Shown: piece after piece, positions 46,143-59,110 of the stretch
Numbering within the stretch: the first letter of the stretch is position 1
Layout: each line of letters opens with the position of its first letter
DNA from: Halichondria panicea
Taxonomy: Eukaryota; Porifera; Demospongiae; Suberitida; Halichondriidae
Reading direction: 5' to 3'
DNA length: 64,000 nucleotides
Assembly: GCF_963675165.1 (NCBI RefSeq)
Contig: NC_087381.1
Span: forward strand, 5,271,378-5,335,377
The notes under the pieces: generated by a model
What the model was told of the DNA's origin: nothing
The model's input: the letters and a program-made list of their open reading frames with translations, nothing else
Databases searched by the model: none
Translations under genes and position numbers: made by a program

Positions 46143-46232
46143 TAGCCTCGATCCCAGGCCGATCCGTCTCCAATTGAACGCTAGGTCGCCTCCTCGGCCT
46201 GGCATTGATTGTATCTGGGCGTGTATCTTGCA
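46143..46232. mobile_element. One-sided TAGCCTCG-family element
   Basis: TAGCCTCGATCCCAGGCCGA, then TCCGTCTCCAATTGAACGC and GGCCTGGCATTGATTGTATC. The left portion is shared with 19876-19932 and 63329-63410. Confidence 0.65.
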
Positions 46233-46464
46233 TGTGTGAAACAGCAACAAAACAAGTGAGTATAATAATGACTTATTTTGTGATTAAATGAATATAGATC
46301 TAGTGAGGGTTGTGCTTTTTCTGTTAAGCCTGCAAAAATCCTACTATTTCGTTTGATTACTATAGCTAGCTAGGTCTATACACTTGACATTGTATAGCAG
46401 TCACATATTTAGCTAATTCAAGCTTAAACCCTATTACATGCTGCTAAAAAGGAATTCTATAGCC

Positions 46465-49039
46465 ATGGCTCAGCTATTTTATCGAATGCCCACTGGTAGA
46501 GTGATACCAATCGATGTGGATGCTGACCATATAGTGGAGACAGTGAAGGCCAAGATCCATCATCAAGAAGGTATTCCACCTGAGCACTTCTTTCTGACCT
46601 CAAGATCCAAGTGTCTACGAAGTGAGTTGACTCTCAGTGCTTATGGTTTGAAGCATGGAGCCACTGTGGATGTGCAACTACGCCTTAAGATGCAAATATT
46701 CGTTAAAATGTTGAGTTGTAAACTCGTCACCCTTGTAGTTGAAAACAGTGACACAATCGAAGTTATCAAAACCAAACTTCTAGACCACGGATCTACCCCA
46801 CCAAATCAGCAGCGTTTGATATTTGCTGGAAAGCAACTTCAAGATAGACAAACATTATTTGATTACAACATTGAAAAAGAAGCCACACTTCATCAAGTAC
46901 TTCGTTTGCGTGGCGGAGGAATGCAAATATATACTAAAACTTTGACTGGTAAAACCATCACTCTCGGAGTGGATCCCAATGGCACAATCGAAGATGTCAA
47001 GATCAAAATTCAGGACAAAGAAGGTATACCACCAGACCAGCAGTGCTTGACGTTTGCTGGATCGCTACTTGAGGATGATAAAACATTGAACAATTATGAA
47101 ATTTGTAACAACAGTACACTTCATCTTGCTCTCAGAGTAAGCGGAGAGACAGACAGTCTCATACAAATCTATGTTCATTTGCCGGATGGTCAATCACTGA
47201 CTATTACTGTCAAGCCAAGTAGTACAATATTAGAATGTAAAAAATTGGTCAATAAGGCTGAAGGAACTCAGTTACCAAGTAAAGAGCAAGAAGTGATTTT
47301 TCAGAAAAAAATACTTGCTAATGATCATAAGTTACAAGATTATGGTATAGACAAAGGAAAAACAGTGCATATTGTACAAAAAAATGGTCCCAAACGCATA
47401 TGTGTGCATCACAACAGCGAACGAGTAACATTAAACATTCACCCTGAAGAAGTTGTACTGGCTTTAAAAGCAAGAATATCAGTTGCTGTTTCCGGCAATC
47501 CACCTCCCAGTGAGCAGAGACTAATGTTTAAAGACGAGGAAATGGATGAAACGCGTCAATTAAAGACGTATGGAATCAATATAGAAAGTGATGACACTCC
47601 TATTACTTTATTGGTGCTAAAAAATCTACACATTGAAAGTTCTCCAGACTTGAGAAATGAGGTACAATTTCACCCAGATGACAAAGTGGGTGTCCTGAAA
47701 TTAAAGTTTTGTCGGCAACGACTCGAACCAAGTACACATCAGCTGTTTTATTGTTCTGCTGATCGGCGATGCGAGATACTTGAAGATGACCAAGCAATAT
47801 CCACCTACAATCTACCCGAATCACCAACACTCCGTCTTTGTAAGTTTAATGTACGTGTTGCATGCACAATGTTGCATTAGTTGTATAATTTATGTACATG
47901 TGATTGTTCACTGTGCAGGTAAAAATGACCACATCAATCAACTAGACAGTGAATGTCTAAACAGTGTGAAAAAGAAGGCCATCTGGAGTGATGAGGGTGT
48001 TCAGATTAGTTCTCTAGAAGCAATCCCGCAAGACCAGCAAGTAACCGTGTCCGTTAATGTCTACGATCCATCAAAATCGTCATTTATTTTCCCTCACGGC
48101 TACTCTCTTATTAGTAGTGTTTATATGATAAACATGGTCATGACTGATGCTTCCTTGATCCGTGGATTACAAGTTTGCTTGACAAAGTACCGACAGCAAA
48201 ACAGACGAGGAAGTGTGCAAGTATTGCAAGCTTCATGCATACCCACGCACTGGGAGGCGGATCGTAGTGCACCTGTGTTCAGTTTCTCACCAGTTGAACC
48301 ACAAAGGATCCAAACTCAAGGAGGGACATTGACGTTGCGTCTAGACTTTCGTCGTTGCTACCTTGTTGTAGCAGGTAATATTGTACATGCATGTATAGTG
48401 TGTATAATTATAGATATGACACTGCTGATCCAATGAATTCCCTAAAAGTCAGACATAATTAGCGTTTTGTCTCAATTCTCTATAATTAGATTTATGGTTT
48501 CACTAGGACAACTACTTTTGTGTGCTAGCCCTAACACCCTATACAGAGAGCCATGCATCAACTATGCTAATTTCACAGAATTATCTCCTCAACCATCTGT
48601 GTGGTCACGAATGTCAAAGTCGTTCTCTACATTTTTCGGAAGAAATCATCAGCCGCCACCAACAGCATCCGGAACTGACCAGCAACCCCGCCGTGAGAAC
48701 GATAGTAGCCCTCAGCACAATGCAATCTTGAGAGTTACACCTCAGCTTGTCGAATATTTACAAATAAATCAAACTTACCTGTTCCGACTTAGGGATCACC
48801 TGTTTGACAAAAAATTCATTTCTGAAAGCGATTACGTAGCCTTGGATCAGTTTAGTAGCACCACTGAAAGAGCTGATTATCTTACGAGAGTAATTGCAGA
48901 GCGTATCAGATATTGTGATAGAACATTTCAGGAGCTCATTGACTCTCTGGAGTTTGTTACTGTATCTGAAAAATGGGCTAAAGACATTCTGGAAATACTG
49001 CATACAGCACGAGACACCCTTACTGTAAACTATAATTAA
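46465..49039 (+). CDS. Six ubiquitin-like domains + ZU5-like segment + CARD-like domain, 787 aa
   Basis: Exons are 46465-47839, 47919-48374 and 48507-49039. GT/AG introns of 79 and 132 bp join in phase 1 and the frame is open throughout. I chose the ATG at 46465 (AGCCATGGC context), which is directly followed by the first beta strand; an upstream in-frame ATG is at 46438. Exon 1 holds six ubiquitin-like domains starting near residues 1, 76, 153, 233, 312 and 387. UBL2 (MQIFVK...[11 protein letters not shown]...LRLRGGG) and UBL3 ([15 protein letters not shown]...[10 protein letters not shown]) are close to ubiquitin; the others are divergent. Exon 2 (about 459-611) has a beta-rich stretch with [19 protein letters not shown] and LQVCLTKY that resembles ZU5-like segments in invertebrate death-fold proteins. 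Exon 3 has a Pro/Ser linker and, from about residue 684, a helical [20 protein letters not shown]...[10 protein letters not shown] domain with the look of a CARD. It is probably a cytosolic signalling adaptor; this role is inferred from domains only. Confidence 0.85.
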
Positions 49040-50194
49040 TGTAGATCTACCTTATAATAATAATAATGTCTTATAAATAGAACTGATGTTTTTACTGTCA
49101 CTTATTGCATGATCTCCACATTGTCCATTAAATAATTATGAGCACTATTATAAAGCAATTTCAACACCCTATAAATTATTCATGAATCAGTCATGCGCAA
49201 TAAGCTAAAGGGTTATCATTATTGTTGGACAGGGTAGTATACGCTCTTTTGCTTTCAGTGCAGCTTTCTCCATTGGCCGTTCATCTCTAACACAGTCTCG
49301 TACACGATTTTTTTGCCCCTTCACCTCCTCCAGTTCATTAAGTTTGATGAATACCACAAGGTTGTGTTTCCTATGTGCATGACATTGTGTGTGTGAGAGT
49401 GCATATGTGTATGATTATTATGCGCTTGTGTGTGTATAGGAGGGGGGGTGGTTCTAAACATATTCAAGATGCAAGGATACTTCCTATTGACAGCACATGG
49501 CTAATGAATTTAACTTACAACAATAATTATAGAAGACAGGTGTCTTCCAAAAAACACATTATCAAGAAAAAAAATGCAAAGAGCACTCACCCCGTGCGTT
49601 GAGCTTCATTGTACACATGCAGCGTCAAAACGTATACAATAACTTTTTATGAGGAGCAGAGCCTCCCTCGTTTGTCTTTTGTTTTGTACAATATAGTTCT
49701 GTGTTGTAAGAGGCCCTGTACGTCTCTGTGTATATTGCTTGTTGAAACACTATTTCTAACAGGTTATGGGCCCAGGTATCTAGTGAGTGTATATAGAACT
49801 CATACCGGTAGTTTTAGCTGAAAAAGTCTGCACATCACGATTCACAGCTCAAAAGTATGGATACTCGAATGGCGGATAATTGTACCCTTGAAAGGAATTA
49901 ACTATCCAATGTGGAAGGTGCCAGTGTAGGATTTGTGTTGAGTTTGACCTTCCTAAACACAGGGCCAGAAGTGGTAGTTTACAGCTTGTAAACTATGTTT
50001 GTACTTGCGAGTGTACATCATAGTTTACAATGTTGTTGAATTTTAGTTCATCTACAATAGTTTCCTTCATAGTTTACAAAGAAAGTTGATAGTGTACAAC
50101 GTTGTATACTACTGTAAATGAACTGTTTTGGCCCTGTGAAAGTTATCATAACTTTGTCATACTTCAAAGTTTTATATACCATTAACTAGAACGA

Positions 50195-50815
50195 TAGTAG
50201 CCCTCAGCACAATGCAATCTTGAGAGTTACACCTCAGCTTATCGAATATTTACAAATGTTGTATCTGTTAATTAACAGATACAACATTTGTAAATATTCG
50301 ATAAGTTAATAACATTTGTAAATATTCGATAAGTCTTCACTTTAACACAGATAAATATTCTTGATTGCAGCAAAGAACACACACACGGAGCACAGTACAG
50401 AACCTTCTTATATACAAAGCTAAGTAACTTCTAGATGTTACCACTATAAGTACAGTTTCAATTCTAGCTAGATTGTTCTAGATCATTACAGATACATTAC
50501 AGCTACTTCTAGATAGTTCCAGTGGATACTACAACAAATAAATCAAACTTACCTGTTCCGACTTAGGGATCACCTGTTTGACAAAAAATTCATTTCTGAA
50601 AGCGATTACGTAGCCTTGGATCAGTTTAGTAGCACCGCTGAAAGAGCTGATTATCTTACGAGAGTTATTGCAGAGCGTATCGGATATTGTGATAGAACAT
50701 TTCAGGAGCTCATTGACACTCTGGAGTTTGTTACTGTATCTGAAAAATGGGCTAAAGACATTCTGGAAATACTGCATACAGCACGAGACACCCTTACTGT
50801 AAACTATATTTAATG
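50195..50815 (+). pseudogene. CARD copy 2, split by an LTR-like insertion
   Basis: The copy reads the CARD start (AGAGTTACACCTCAGCTTATC), is then interrupted at TTTACAAAT by an insertion (50258-50532), and continues in frame to a stop at 50815. The second part is nearly identical to the parent (one visible change is SLEF to TLEF, and the final Asn becomes Ile). There is no upstream ubiquitin-like or ZU5-like part and no start codon of its own. Confidence 0.8.
50258..50532. mobile_element. LTR-like insertion in CARD copy 2
   Basis: Ends TGTTGTATCTGTTAA ... GGATACTACAACA, with TG...CA and a short inverted TGTTG/CAACA. AAAT is repeated on both sides, consistent with a 4-bp target duplication. 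Internally, TTTGTAAATATTCGATAAGT is duplicated next to the insertion edge, a local rearrangement not present in copy 3. Interpretation: solo LTR. Confidence 0.6.
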
Positions 50816-51900
50816 TAGATCTACCTTATAATAATAATAATGTCTTATAAATAGAACTGATGTTTTTACTGTCACTTATTGCATGATCTCCACATTGTCC
50901 ATTAAATAATTATGAGCACTATTATAAAGCAATTTCAACACCCTATAAATTATTCATGAATCAGTCATGCGCAATAAGCTAAAGGGTTATCATTATTGTT
51001 GGACAGGGTAGTATACGCTCTTTTGCTTTCAGTGCAGCTTTCTCCATTGGCCGTTCATCTCTAACACAGTCTCGTACACGATTTTTTTGCCCCTTCACCT
51101 CCTCCAGTTCATTAAGTTTGATGAATATACCACAAGGTTGTGTTTCCTATGTGCATGACATTGTGTGTGTGAGAGTGCATATGTGTATGATTATTATGCG
51201 CTTGTGTGTGTATAGGAGGGGGGGTGGTTCTAAACATATTCAAGATGCAAGGATACTTCCTATTGACAGCACATGACTAATGAATTTAACTTACAACAAT
51301 AATTATAGAAGACAGGTGTCTTCCAAAAAACACATTATCAAGAAAAAAAATGCAAAGGGCACTCACCCCGTGCGTTGAGCTTCATTGTACACATGCAGCG
51401 TCAAAACATATACAATAACTTTTTACGAGGAGCAGAGCCTCCCTCGTTTGTCTTTTGTTTTGTACAATATAGTTCTGTGTTGTAAGAGGCCCTGTACGTC
51501 TCTGTGTATATACTATACCCTGCATGCAGTTTTGTCAGTTGCTCTCATTGATATCTATAACTGTTGTGTGAACTCACTCTCTCTATAGGCTAAAGTCGAA
51601 GATACGCTCTGTGCATGTCACTGGTGCTTGTTGAAACACTATTTCTAACAGGTTATGGGCCCAGGTATCTAGTGAGTGTATATATAGAACTCATACCGGT
51701 AGTTTTAGCTGAAAAAGTCTGCACATCACGATTCACAGCTCAAAAGTATGGATACTCGAATGGCGGATAATTGTACCCTTGAGAGGAATTAACTATCCAA
51801 TGTGGAAGGTGCCAGTGTAGGATTTGTGTTGAGTTTGACCTTCCTAAAGTTATCATAACTTTGTCATACTTCAAAGTTTCATATATAATTAACTAGAACG

Positions 51901-52458
51901 ATAGTAGCCCTCAGCACAATGCAATCTTGAGAGTTACACCTCAGCTTGTCGAATATTTACAAATGTTGTATCTGTTAATTGTCTTCACCTGAACACAGAT
52001 AAATATTCTTGATTGCAGCAAAGAACACACACACGGAGCACAGTACAGAACCTTCTTATATACAAAGCTAAGTAACTTCTAGATGTTACCACTAAGTACA
52101 GTTTCAATTCTAGCTAGATTGTTCTAGATCATTACAGATACATTACAGCTACTTCTAGATAGTTCCAGTGGATACTACAACAAATAAATCAAACTTACCT
52201 GTTCCGACTTAGGGATCACCTGTTTGACAAAAAATTCATTTCTGAAAGCGATTACGTAGCCTTGGATCAGTTTAGTAGCACCGCTGAAAGAGCTGATTAT
52301 CTTACGAGAGTAATTGCAGAGCGTATCGGATATTGTGATAGAACATTTCAGGAGCTCATTGACACTCTGGAGTTTGTTAATGTATCTGAAAAATGGGCTA
52401 AAGACATTCTGGAAATACTGAATACAGCATGAGACACCCTTACTGTAAACTATAATTA
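51901..52458 (+). pseudogene. CARD copy 3, same insertion plus late stop
   Basis: It carries the same insertion at the same site (51965-52182). After it the CARD frame runs on but with [17 protein letters not shown], then TGA instead of Arg, so the last residues are lost. No start codon or upstream domain. Confidence 0.8.
51965..52182. mobile_element. LTR-like insertion in CARD copy 3
   Basis: TGTTGTATCTGTTAATTGTC ... ACTACAACA with the same flanks as in copy 2, so it was present before the two units separated. Confidence 0.6.
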
Positions 52459-53564
52459 ATGTAGATCTACCTTATAATAATAATAAGGTCTTATAAATAG
52501 TTTTTACTGTCACTTATTGCATGATCTCCACATTGTCCATTAAATAATATTATGAGCACTATTATAAAGCAATTTCAACACCCTATAAATTATTCATGAA
52601 TCAGTCATGCGCAATAAGCTAAAGGGTTAATTATTATTGTTGGACAGGGTAGTATACGCTCTTTTGCTTTCAGTGCAGCTTTCTCCATTGGCCGTTCATC
52701 TCAAACACAGTCTCGTACAGGATTTTTTTGCCCCTTCACCTCCTCCAGTTCATTAAGTTTGATGAATATACCACAAGGTTGTGTTTCCTATGTGCATGTG
52801 TGTGTGTGTGAGAGTGCATATGTGCATGTATGATTATTATGCGCTTGTGTGTGTATAGGAGGGGGGAGGTTCTAAACATATTCAAGATGCAAGAATACTT
52901 CCTATTGACAGCACATGACTAATGAATTTAACTTACAATAATAATTATAATGAATAAATAATAATTATAGAAGACAGGTGTCTTCCAAAAAACACATTAT
53001 AAAAAAAATGCAAAGAGCACTCACCCCGTGCGTTGAGCTTCATTGTATACACATGCAGCGGCAAAACGTATAATACAATAACTTTTTACGAGGAGCAGAG
53101 CCTCCATCGTTTGTCTTTTGTTTTGTACAATATAGTTCTGTGTTGTAAGAGGCCCTGCACGTCTCTGTGTATATACTATACCCTCAGGCCTGCATGCAGT
53201 TTTGTCAGTTGCTCTCATTGATATCTATATAACTGTTGTGTGAACTTGTTCTCTCTATATAGGCTAAAGTCGAAGATACACTCTGTGCATGCCACTATAC
53301 GTGCTTGTTGAAACACTATTTCTAACAGGGTATGGGCCCAGGTATCTAGTGAGTGTAGAACTCATACCGGTAGTTTTAGCTGAAAAAGTCTGCACATCAC
53401 GATTCACAGCTCAAAAGTATGGATACTCGAATGGCGGATAATAATTGTACAGGAAATAACTATCCAATGGGAAGGTGCCATGTAGGATTTGTGTTAAGTT
53501 TGACCTTCCTAGCTAAAGTTGTCATAACTTTGTCATACTTCAAAGTTTCATATACCATTAACTA

Positions 53565-53870
53565 GAACGATAGTAGCCCTCAGCACAATGCAATCTTGAG
53601 AGTTACACCTCAGCTCGTCGAATATTTACAAATAAATCAAACTTACCTGTTCCGACTTAGGGATCACCTGTTTGACAAAAAATTCATTTCTGAAAGCGAT
53701 TACGTAGCCTTGGATCAGTTCAGTAGTACCGCTGAAAGAGCTGATTATCTTATGAGAGTAATTGCAGAGCGTATCGGATATTGTGATAGAAGATTTCAGG
53801 AGCTCATTTGTTAAAAATGGGCTAAAGACATTCTGGAAATACTGAATATATACAGCACGAGACACCCTTA
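53565..53870 (+). pseudogene. CARD copy 4, internal deletion
   Basis: It has no LTR insertion. Reads [20 protein letters not shown] as in the parent, but after FQELI a deletion of about 30 bases shifts it into a stop (CATTTGTTAAAAATGG). The unit ends at 53874. Confidence 0.8.
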
Positions 53871-54175
53871 ATGTGCTAAATGGACTGTGCTAAATGTAAT
53901 GGGTGTGCTGAAACAGGTAAACATGCTAATTCAGCACAGTGTGCTGTTTTCAGTACCAAATAACGGCATGCAGTATACAACCAAGAGTTAATAATACAAT
54001 GGTCTATTATGAACTCTTGGTACAACAGATGTGCAGGCAGCATGCAGCAGCTGCATAGCAACAAAGACTTTTTTTTAATTTGCAAAGAAGAAAAGAAGTT
54101 GAGTTTAGACATGGTTTGAGAGCTGTTTGACAAAACTGTGGAACTAGGTAAGTTTCCCTCAACATGCTGAACAAT

Positions 54176-54615
54176 GCTGTACAATGTAATTGCACAGCTA
54201 TATATTGTATAATACTTGAATTATTGTACCAGGGTGTCATATACAGTACACAGGGGGAGCATCTGTACAATGTAATTGCACAGCTATTGTATTGTACCAG
54301 GTGTCATACAGTACACATGCAGGGGGAGCATCTGTACAACAATGTAATTGCACAGCTATTGTATTGTACCAGGTGTCATATATACATACAGTACACAGGG
54401 GAGCATCTGTACAATGTAATTGCACAGCTATATTGTATTGTACCAGGTGTCATACAGTACACAGGGGAGCATCTGTACAATTTAATTGCACAGCTATTGT
54501 ATTGTACCAGGTGTCATACAATACACAGGGGAGCATCTGTACAATGTAATTGCACAGCCTAATTGTATAATAATTATTGTGCTAATTGTACCAGGGTGTC
54601 ATACAGTACACAGGG
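54176..54615 (+). repeat. Satellite, about 60-85-bp unit, six to seven copies
   Basis: Units contain ATCTGTACAATGTAATTGCA, CAGCTATTGTATTGTACCAG and GTGTCATACAGTACACAGGGG. The ORFs reading repeated HLYNVIAQL come from this satellite and are not genes. Confidence 0.9.
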
Positions 54616-54924
54616 GGAGTATCCCCCTCTGGCTCCAACCCCCCCCCTAAAATTTGCATTCAGATATTAGTAATGTTGTATGACTGAGTACATAGCCTGT
54701 ATACTAACCAGGGTATTGAAATAACATGCAGTTGACTTTTTACCTTATATTTCCCCCCTCTACTTTAAAATCCTGTATGCATGACACCCTGTAATAACTC
54801 TACAATAAATTATAATAATTATGCAGGAAGGACAAGCAAGTAAAAGGTTGAATGCGGCTCAACAAAGTGGAGACCAATTGAAGCTTATATTTTTATATAT
54901 TGCCCAAGTTTCATAGCACAACAC
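54616..54924. other. No gene seen
   Basis: A C-rich run (AACCCCCCCCC) at 54640 and AT-rich sequence. No exon. Confidence 0.35.
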
Positions 54925-55052
54925 TGTAAAAAATGATTGAAAAAAAGTGCGGTGGACACACTAAAACCGTCGCATATAGCACGCTTTTTTGAAAAAGTGT
55001 GCTATATGCGACGGTTTTAGTGTGCTCATCGCACTTTTTTTTTTACAGTGAA
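54924..55052. mobile_element. Near-perfect long hairpin
   Basis: CACTGTAAAAAATG at the left and TTTTTTTACAGTG at the right enclose arms with CACACTAAAACCGTCGCATA and TATGCGACGGTTTTAGTGTG around a loop at about 54985-54997. It is about 125 bp, probably a tiny foldback element. Confidence 0.75.
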
Positions 55053-55064
55053 TAAGTGAGTTAT

Positions 55065-55450
55065 TTACTTCTTCTAATGAAAGCACTGCGGGTGCTGATG
55101 CCTTGGTGGAGGTGCCAAAGCTACATAACATAAAACTACTAATAGCTAGCTTTTATACACACATTGATTGATGATAATTATTATTGCTGCGCATGCAATC
55201 GCAGGGAAACTCAAATAGTGGGTAGTGATCGACCCATGATTGTTGTTAAAAACGATTGATGCCTAAAGTTCAAGTCTAAAATTAATGGCTGCAAGTCAGC
55301 AGAGCCTTGCAGCTCTCTTCTCACTCTTGCAGCTAGCGTTCTAGTGCAGAACTAACTACTAAGTAGAGTAGCAACACTCGGTGAACGAGTTTTGCTACGG
55401 ACTCTTCGCGCTTACATAATTAGAAAAAAACGCATCCTTAATTCAAGGCT
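55065..55450 (-). repeat. Inverted copy of the CCTCGGTG repeat family
   Basis: AATGAAAGCACTGCGGGTGC, GATGCCTTGGTGGAGGTGCC and GCAGAGCCTTGCAGCTCTC match, reversed, 22850-23285. Confidence 0.6.
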
Positions 55451-56145
55451 ACATTTACAACTGATCTGATAGCCTCGTGGAAAGAACAGCTATACTATAG
55501 TACTCTACGTTGCTAAGCACCACTCTAAATAATATTATAAGTGCCAAACTGGAATTATGGTTTTCTTGTTCTATTTGTGCGCCACTGAAAATCTTTAGCA
55601 GCGCTGTACTGAATTAGAAGAAATACGGTATAGCAAGTGTGTTTGTTTGTGCGTGTATTTTCACTTGGATGCCATGGCACTGCGTTTACAGCTAGCTAGG
55701 ATAGATAGCCTCAGCAAAAAAAGTGATTTGTTTTGACAGATTTTCAAATGGTAAAAAGCTTAGTTGGGTAAAAGCTAAGAAGTATAAATTAAACCTTGTA
55801 CACACATGCATTGAAGCTAGCTAAATACAGTTTCATTTTGAAGCTTAATACATCAAATGCGCACTATACAGCCACGCTTGAGTTCTGCTGTGTCTGAGAC
55901 TACTCTGGTCCCGGTGAATGTCCGGAGCGCTATAGCTATTCGTTAACACATAAAGCTTAGTTTCATTGCATGCATGTCTGACTAAGAACTACTGCCGTTT
56001 TCGACTGTACTTGTCATAGCGTACGTTGCACTATTATTGTATAGATGCATGCAGTAAGCGGTCAATATAAGTTCCGTTTATGTAGTACACCAGTACGTGC
56101 AGCACTGTATTAAAAGCGTTGCAATTTACCGTTGCACATTGCAAG
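55451..56145. other. No gene; diffuse repeat
   Basis: The stretch 55970-56130 resembles 57040-57190 (GTTCCGTTTRYGTAGTAC, ACTGTATTAAAAGCGT) and, reversed, about 57500-57560. No exon. Confidence 0.35.
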
Positions 56146-56147
56146 TA

Positions 56148-56531
56148 CCGTATATGCTCGATCAGAGGCCGCTCTTGTATAAAGGCCGCACTCAAATAGT
56201 AGCCTCCCTTGCTAGCAAAATGAAACATTTAGTAGCCGCTCTCAAATAGTAGCCTCAGTGAACTTTGACTCTAGCATTTCTGCACGTGGCAGCCAAAAAA
56301 ATTATTACTAGCAGCTAGCTACATGTACGTAGCTACAAGTAGCAGCTTGTTAGTGCTTCACAAAGACTTTCTCATGGCAGAGTTCAAGTTTATGCAGGTG
56401 AAAACAACTTTTGATGACAAACTAAATTATCTGGAGCTAATAAACGCCGCTCTTGAACAGTAATTGTAGCCTCCTCTTCCAGCAAAATGAAACATTTAGT
56501 AGCCGCGGCTCCTGATCAAGCATATACGGTA
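56148..56531. mobile_element. MITE with TACCGTATATGCTCGATCAG ends
   Basis: TACCGTATATGCTCGATCAG at the left, CTGATCAAGCATATACGGTA at the right. The inner repeats GCAAAATGAAACATTTAGTA occur twice. Confidence 0.75.
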
Positions 56532-57850
56532 TACATTTTGCAAAAAAACAAACAAAGAGACAATCCTAGTCACCTCGAGTATCGTAGCTAGACTAGTTAC
56601 TTATATATAGCTATATGCTGTATACATACTTGATGCTATGTTTAAATATATTGATTTATAATTATTGTACATACTAGCTTTTCACGTGTATATACATTAT
56701 AGTTGTGAGACGCCAACTGCCCAGAGGGAAACCACGCCATTCGCAAAAATACGCCTAATTCCCTCTCACGTCGAAAGTTCTTTCAAAATAGTGGTCGTAC
56801 TTTTTTGAAGGTACTATTATAATTAATTATTGTTGCAAGAATTGATGTGAAAAACCATATTGCAGGATGATGTTGAAAGTGACATGTATTGGAGAGAGCA
56901 TTATACTGGACACCCTTGTATGACCAGACCACTGTAAAGTATCGACACAATTGGAGATATATGTATTATTATGCTGCTGTATTGCCACAATGTTTTAGGT
57001 ATAGTGGCTTCGCCCAAAAAAACAATTGCAACAGTATACCATACTTATCTGACTTAGTTATCTGTCTATATACGTATACAGCAGTCAATATCCCATTCCG
57101 TTTGCGTAGTACGTTTAAAGTGTTTCCATTTTGATAAGTACTGTATTAAAAGCGTATTTTACTGTACCGTTGCTATATATCATTGCACTTTACAAATGCG
57201 GTGTGCTGTGTTTTTGAATACAAAGCGACAATCCTCTAGCAACATAATATCCAGCTAAATTTTGCTTAGCTATAAGCCTATAGTTCTACATAGATCTAAC
57301 AAAGAAATATAACGCACCATTCACCGCACTATTTTAATCTTAGCATAATTGCTATACATGTAGCTATCTTACATGTAGCTATAATACAAAGCCAGCAAGC
57401 TGCAAAATTTCATGATAACTATAGCTGCATGGGTGACCAAAGTAATTTTAACAACAGAAAAAAGCTCTTATCTTGAGCGTCCTTTTTAGCGTTTAATTTG
57501 CGCTGTATCAGTGTATTATGCATGTACTACGTAAACGGAACGGGGACTTTATATTTACCACTTTGTAAGTTCATAATTGATAAAAATTGCTGCTACAGAA
57601 ATCCCAAATTTCCTTGTGCGCAAAACGATTTTTGATTGCCACACACCCTCCTAATTAATGCAAATCTATACTGCCACCTGGTGGCACATTGTCTGCCCGG
57701 CTCTGCAGCTGTAGCTGTTCCTCTTAAGCTAACAGTTCTATTGATATAATAATTTATAGGACAAAGCAGTTTAATTAAACTTTTATATCGTTTCGGATTA
57801 AGCTTTATATGCAGCTCTTTTCTGACAATTAAGGGAAGGCTTGTTAGTGG
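56532..57850. other. No gene seen
   Basis: AT-rich with degraded duplicates of nearby repeats. No splice-bounded exon or domain was recognised. Confidence 0.35.
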
Positions 57851-57851
57851 A

Positions 57852-58211
57852 TTATATTTGTTGTTTAGCCCTTACAACAAGTATTGTCAGTGGAAGACAA
57901 CTTCTCAATCTGCTCTCTGTACGAGATGAATTGATGGGCCCGAATATTGATGCTGCTCTATAATAGCACAACAAGAACTCATTTGCATTATCATAGTCTC
58001 GCAAACTTAATTGTGCGTAAAAACGACTATATCTTACTGAGAGTTCATTAGGAAGAGTACGCAACTCCACTAACCGTAGTAGTACAGGGTTTTGCAGAAT
58101 CTTTGAAATAGAGGGTGTAGAGCGTTCCTTATATGGATATCTAATGTTTACACATTGTGGTGTCATGTGGTGAAATGCCAAGTCTGATTGGGAAGCAAAA
58201 TTTAAAAACAA
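57852..58211 (-). CDS. Unrecognised 119-codon frame, doubtful
   Basis: An open frame rich in Arg/Leu/Tyr (RYSRFYAQLSLRDYDNANEF). No family was recognised. Its N-terminal third overlaps the opposite-strand helix-turn-helix frame, and the part reading RYPYKERSTP...LQNPV lies in one arm of an inverted repeat whose other arm is at 58420-58495. It could be the remnant of an element-borne gene. Confidence 0.25.
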   Translation of the reverse strand: MFLNFASQSDLAFHHMTPQCVNIRYPYKERSTPSISKILQNPVLLRLVELRTLPNELSVRYSRFYAQLSLRDYDNANEFLLCYYRAASIFGPINSSRTESRLRSCLPLTILVVRAKQQI

Positions 58212-58378
58212 AATGGCTTTTTCTTGTGAAAAAAGCTGACCAAGGCATTATTTGGGATATAAGATGGAGAATAGTGCATCAGACAGAGCTGCTTGGACTG
58301 TCTTATCAAAGTGTTGCTGAGAATCTTCAAGTTGATCCATCAACTGTTTGTAGAATAGTGCAATTGTTGACATGCTGA
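58157..58378 (+). pseudogene. Transposase-like helix-turn-helix fragment
   Basis: The frame reads DIRWRIVHQTELLGLSYQSV, then AENLQVDPSTVCRIVQLL. This is the look of the N-terminal HTH of Tc1/IS630-type transposases (an Arg-Trp-Arg-Ile-Val start, then A..L.V...TV.RI). No DDE catalytic domain follows; a stop comes soon after. It may be the only coding remnant of the 5.4-kb block. Confidence 0.45.
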
Positions 58379-58419
58379 CTAAGATTTACAACTTTATGGT
58401 TGACCACAGATAACCATAA

Positions 58420-59110
58420 TTATAAGGAACGCTCAACGCAAAACGCTTTTTTGTGGATATTGCAAGATCTGCAAAACCCTGTAAAAGCATTCTGTCTAAC
58501 CTACGTCACAACCACATGCTGTTGTATAAACTGTAAAATCTTAAACCACTAATTTTATTCATTGCTTTTCCTTATCAGCATTGTTATTGTTATTGTTGTA
58601 TCTCAAGTTACATGCAATAGTGAGTTTGCCTCCTGTGTACAGACTATTGGTGTTGCGTACTCTTCCTCTTGGTCTTACCTGTGTTATGACTCTTTCTGCA
58701 TGTAGCTAGAATTCTTTGCTTTTGGCTCATGTACTTTTTCACTCGGCATTTGTCATGAATCACAGCAAATACTTTTCTTATTTCGCCCCATAATAGTTAT
58801 AAGTTTCATCGCAATGCATAGTATTACTTTGTTCATGGTATGACTGATGTTATGTACCTAATCTATACGCACTTAATTATTCTTATACTTGGTTATAATT
58901 CTACTGGCTTTTATGTGACATTTTTTTCTACTTCACGCATGCAGGTGATGCTGAGAAGTCAAAGGCAGTATCTTGCAATTGCAGTGAACTGAGTGCAGAC
59001 ACTTGCTATGTTTAACTATGAAACCTTTCACTTTTGTATAGTATATCCTTATCGTTTGTTTAGATACAATTTTAATACTGAATTGATGTATTGTTGTTTT
59101 TAATGTTTGA
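58420..59110. other. No gene seen
   Basis: 58420-58500 is inverted to 58080-58140 (AAGGAACGCTC/GAGCGTTCCTT; GCAAAACCCTGTA/TACAGGGTTTTGC). The rest is unassigned AT-rich sequence. Confidence 0.35.

Larger units (their letters stand above)
48697..53874 (+). repeat. Tandem array of the CARD exon end plus 3' flank (four units)
   Basis: Units begin GAACGATAGTAGCCCTCAGC at 48697, 50190, 51896 and 53565. Each has the CARD sequence followed by about 1.1 kb of flank with shared landmarks (GTTGGACAGGGTAGTATACG, GGAGCAGAGCCTCC, CTCATACCGGTAGTTTTAGC). Unit 4 stops at 53874 where foreign repeats begin; part of its flank resumes at 59273. The units are very similar, so the array is recent. Confidence 0.9.
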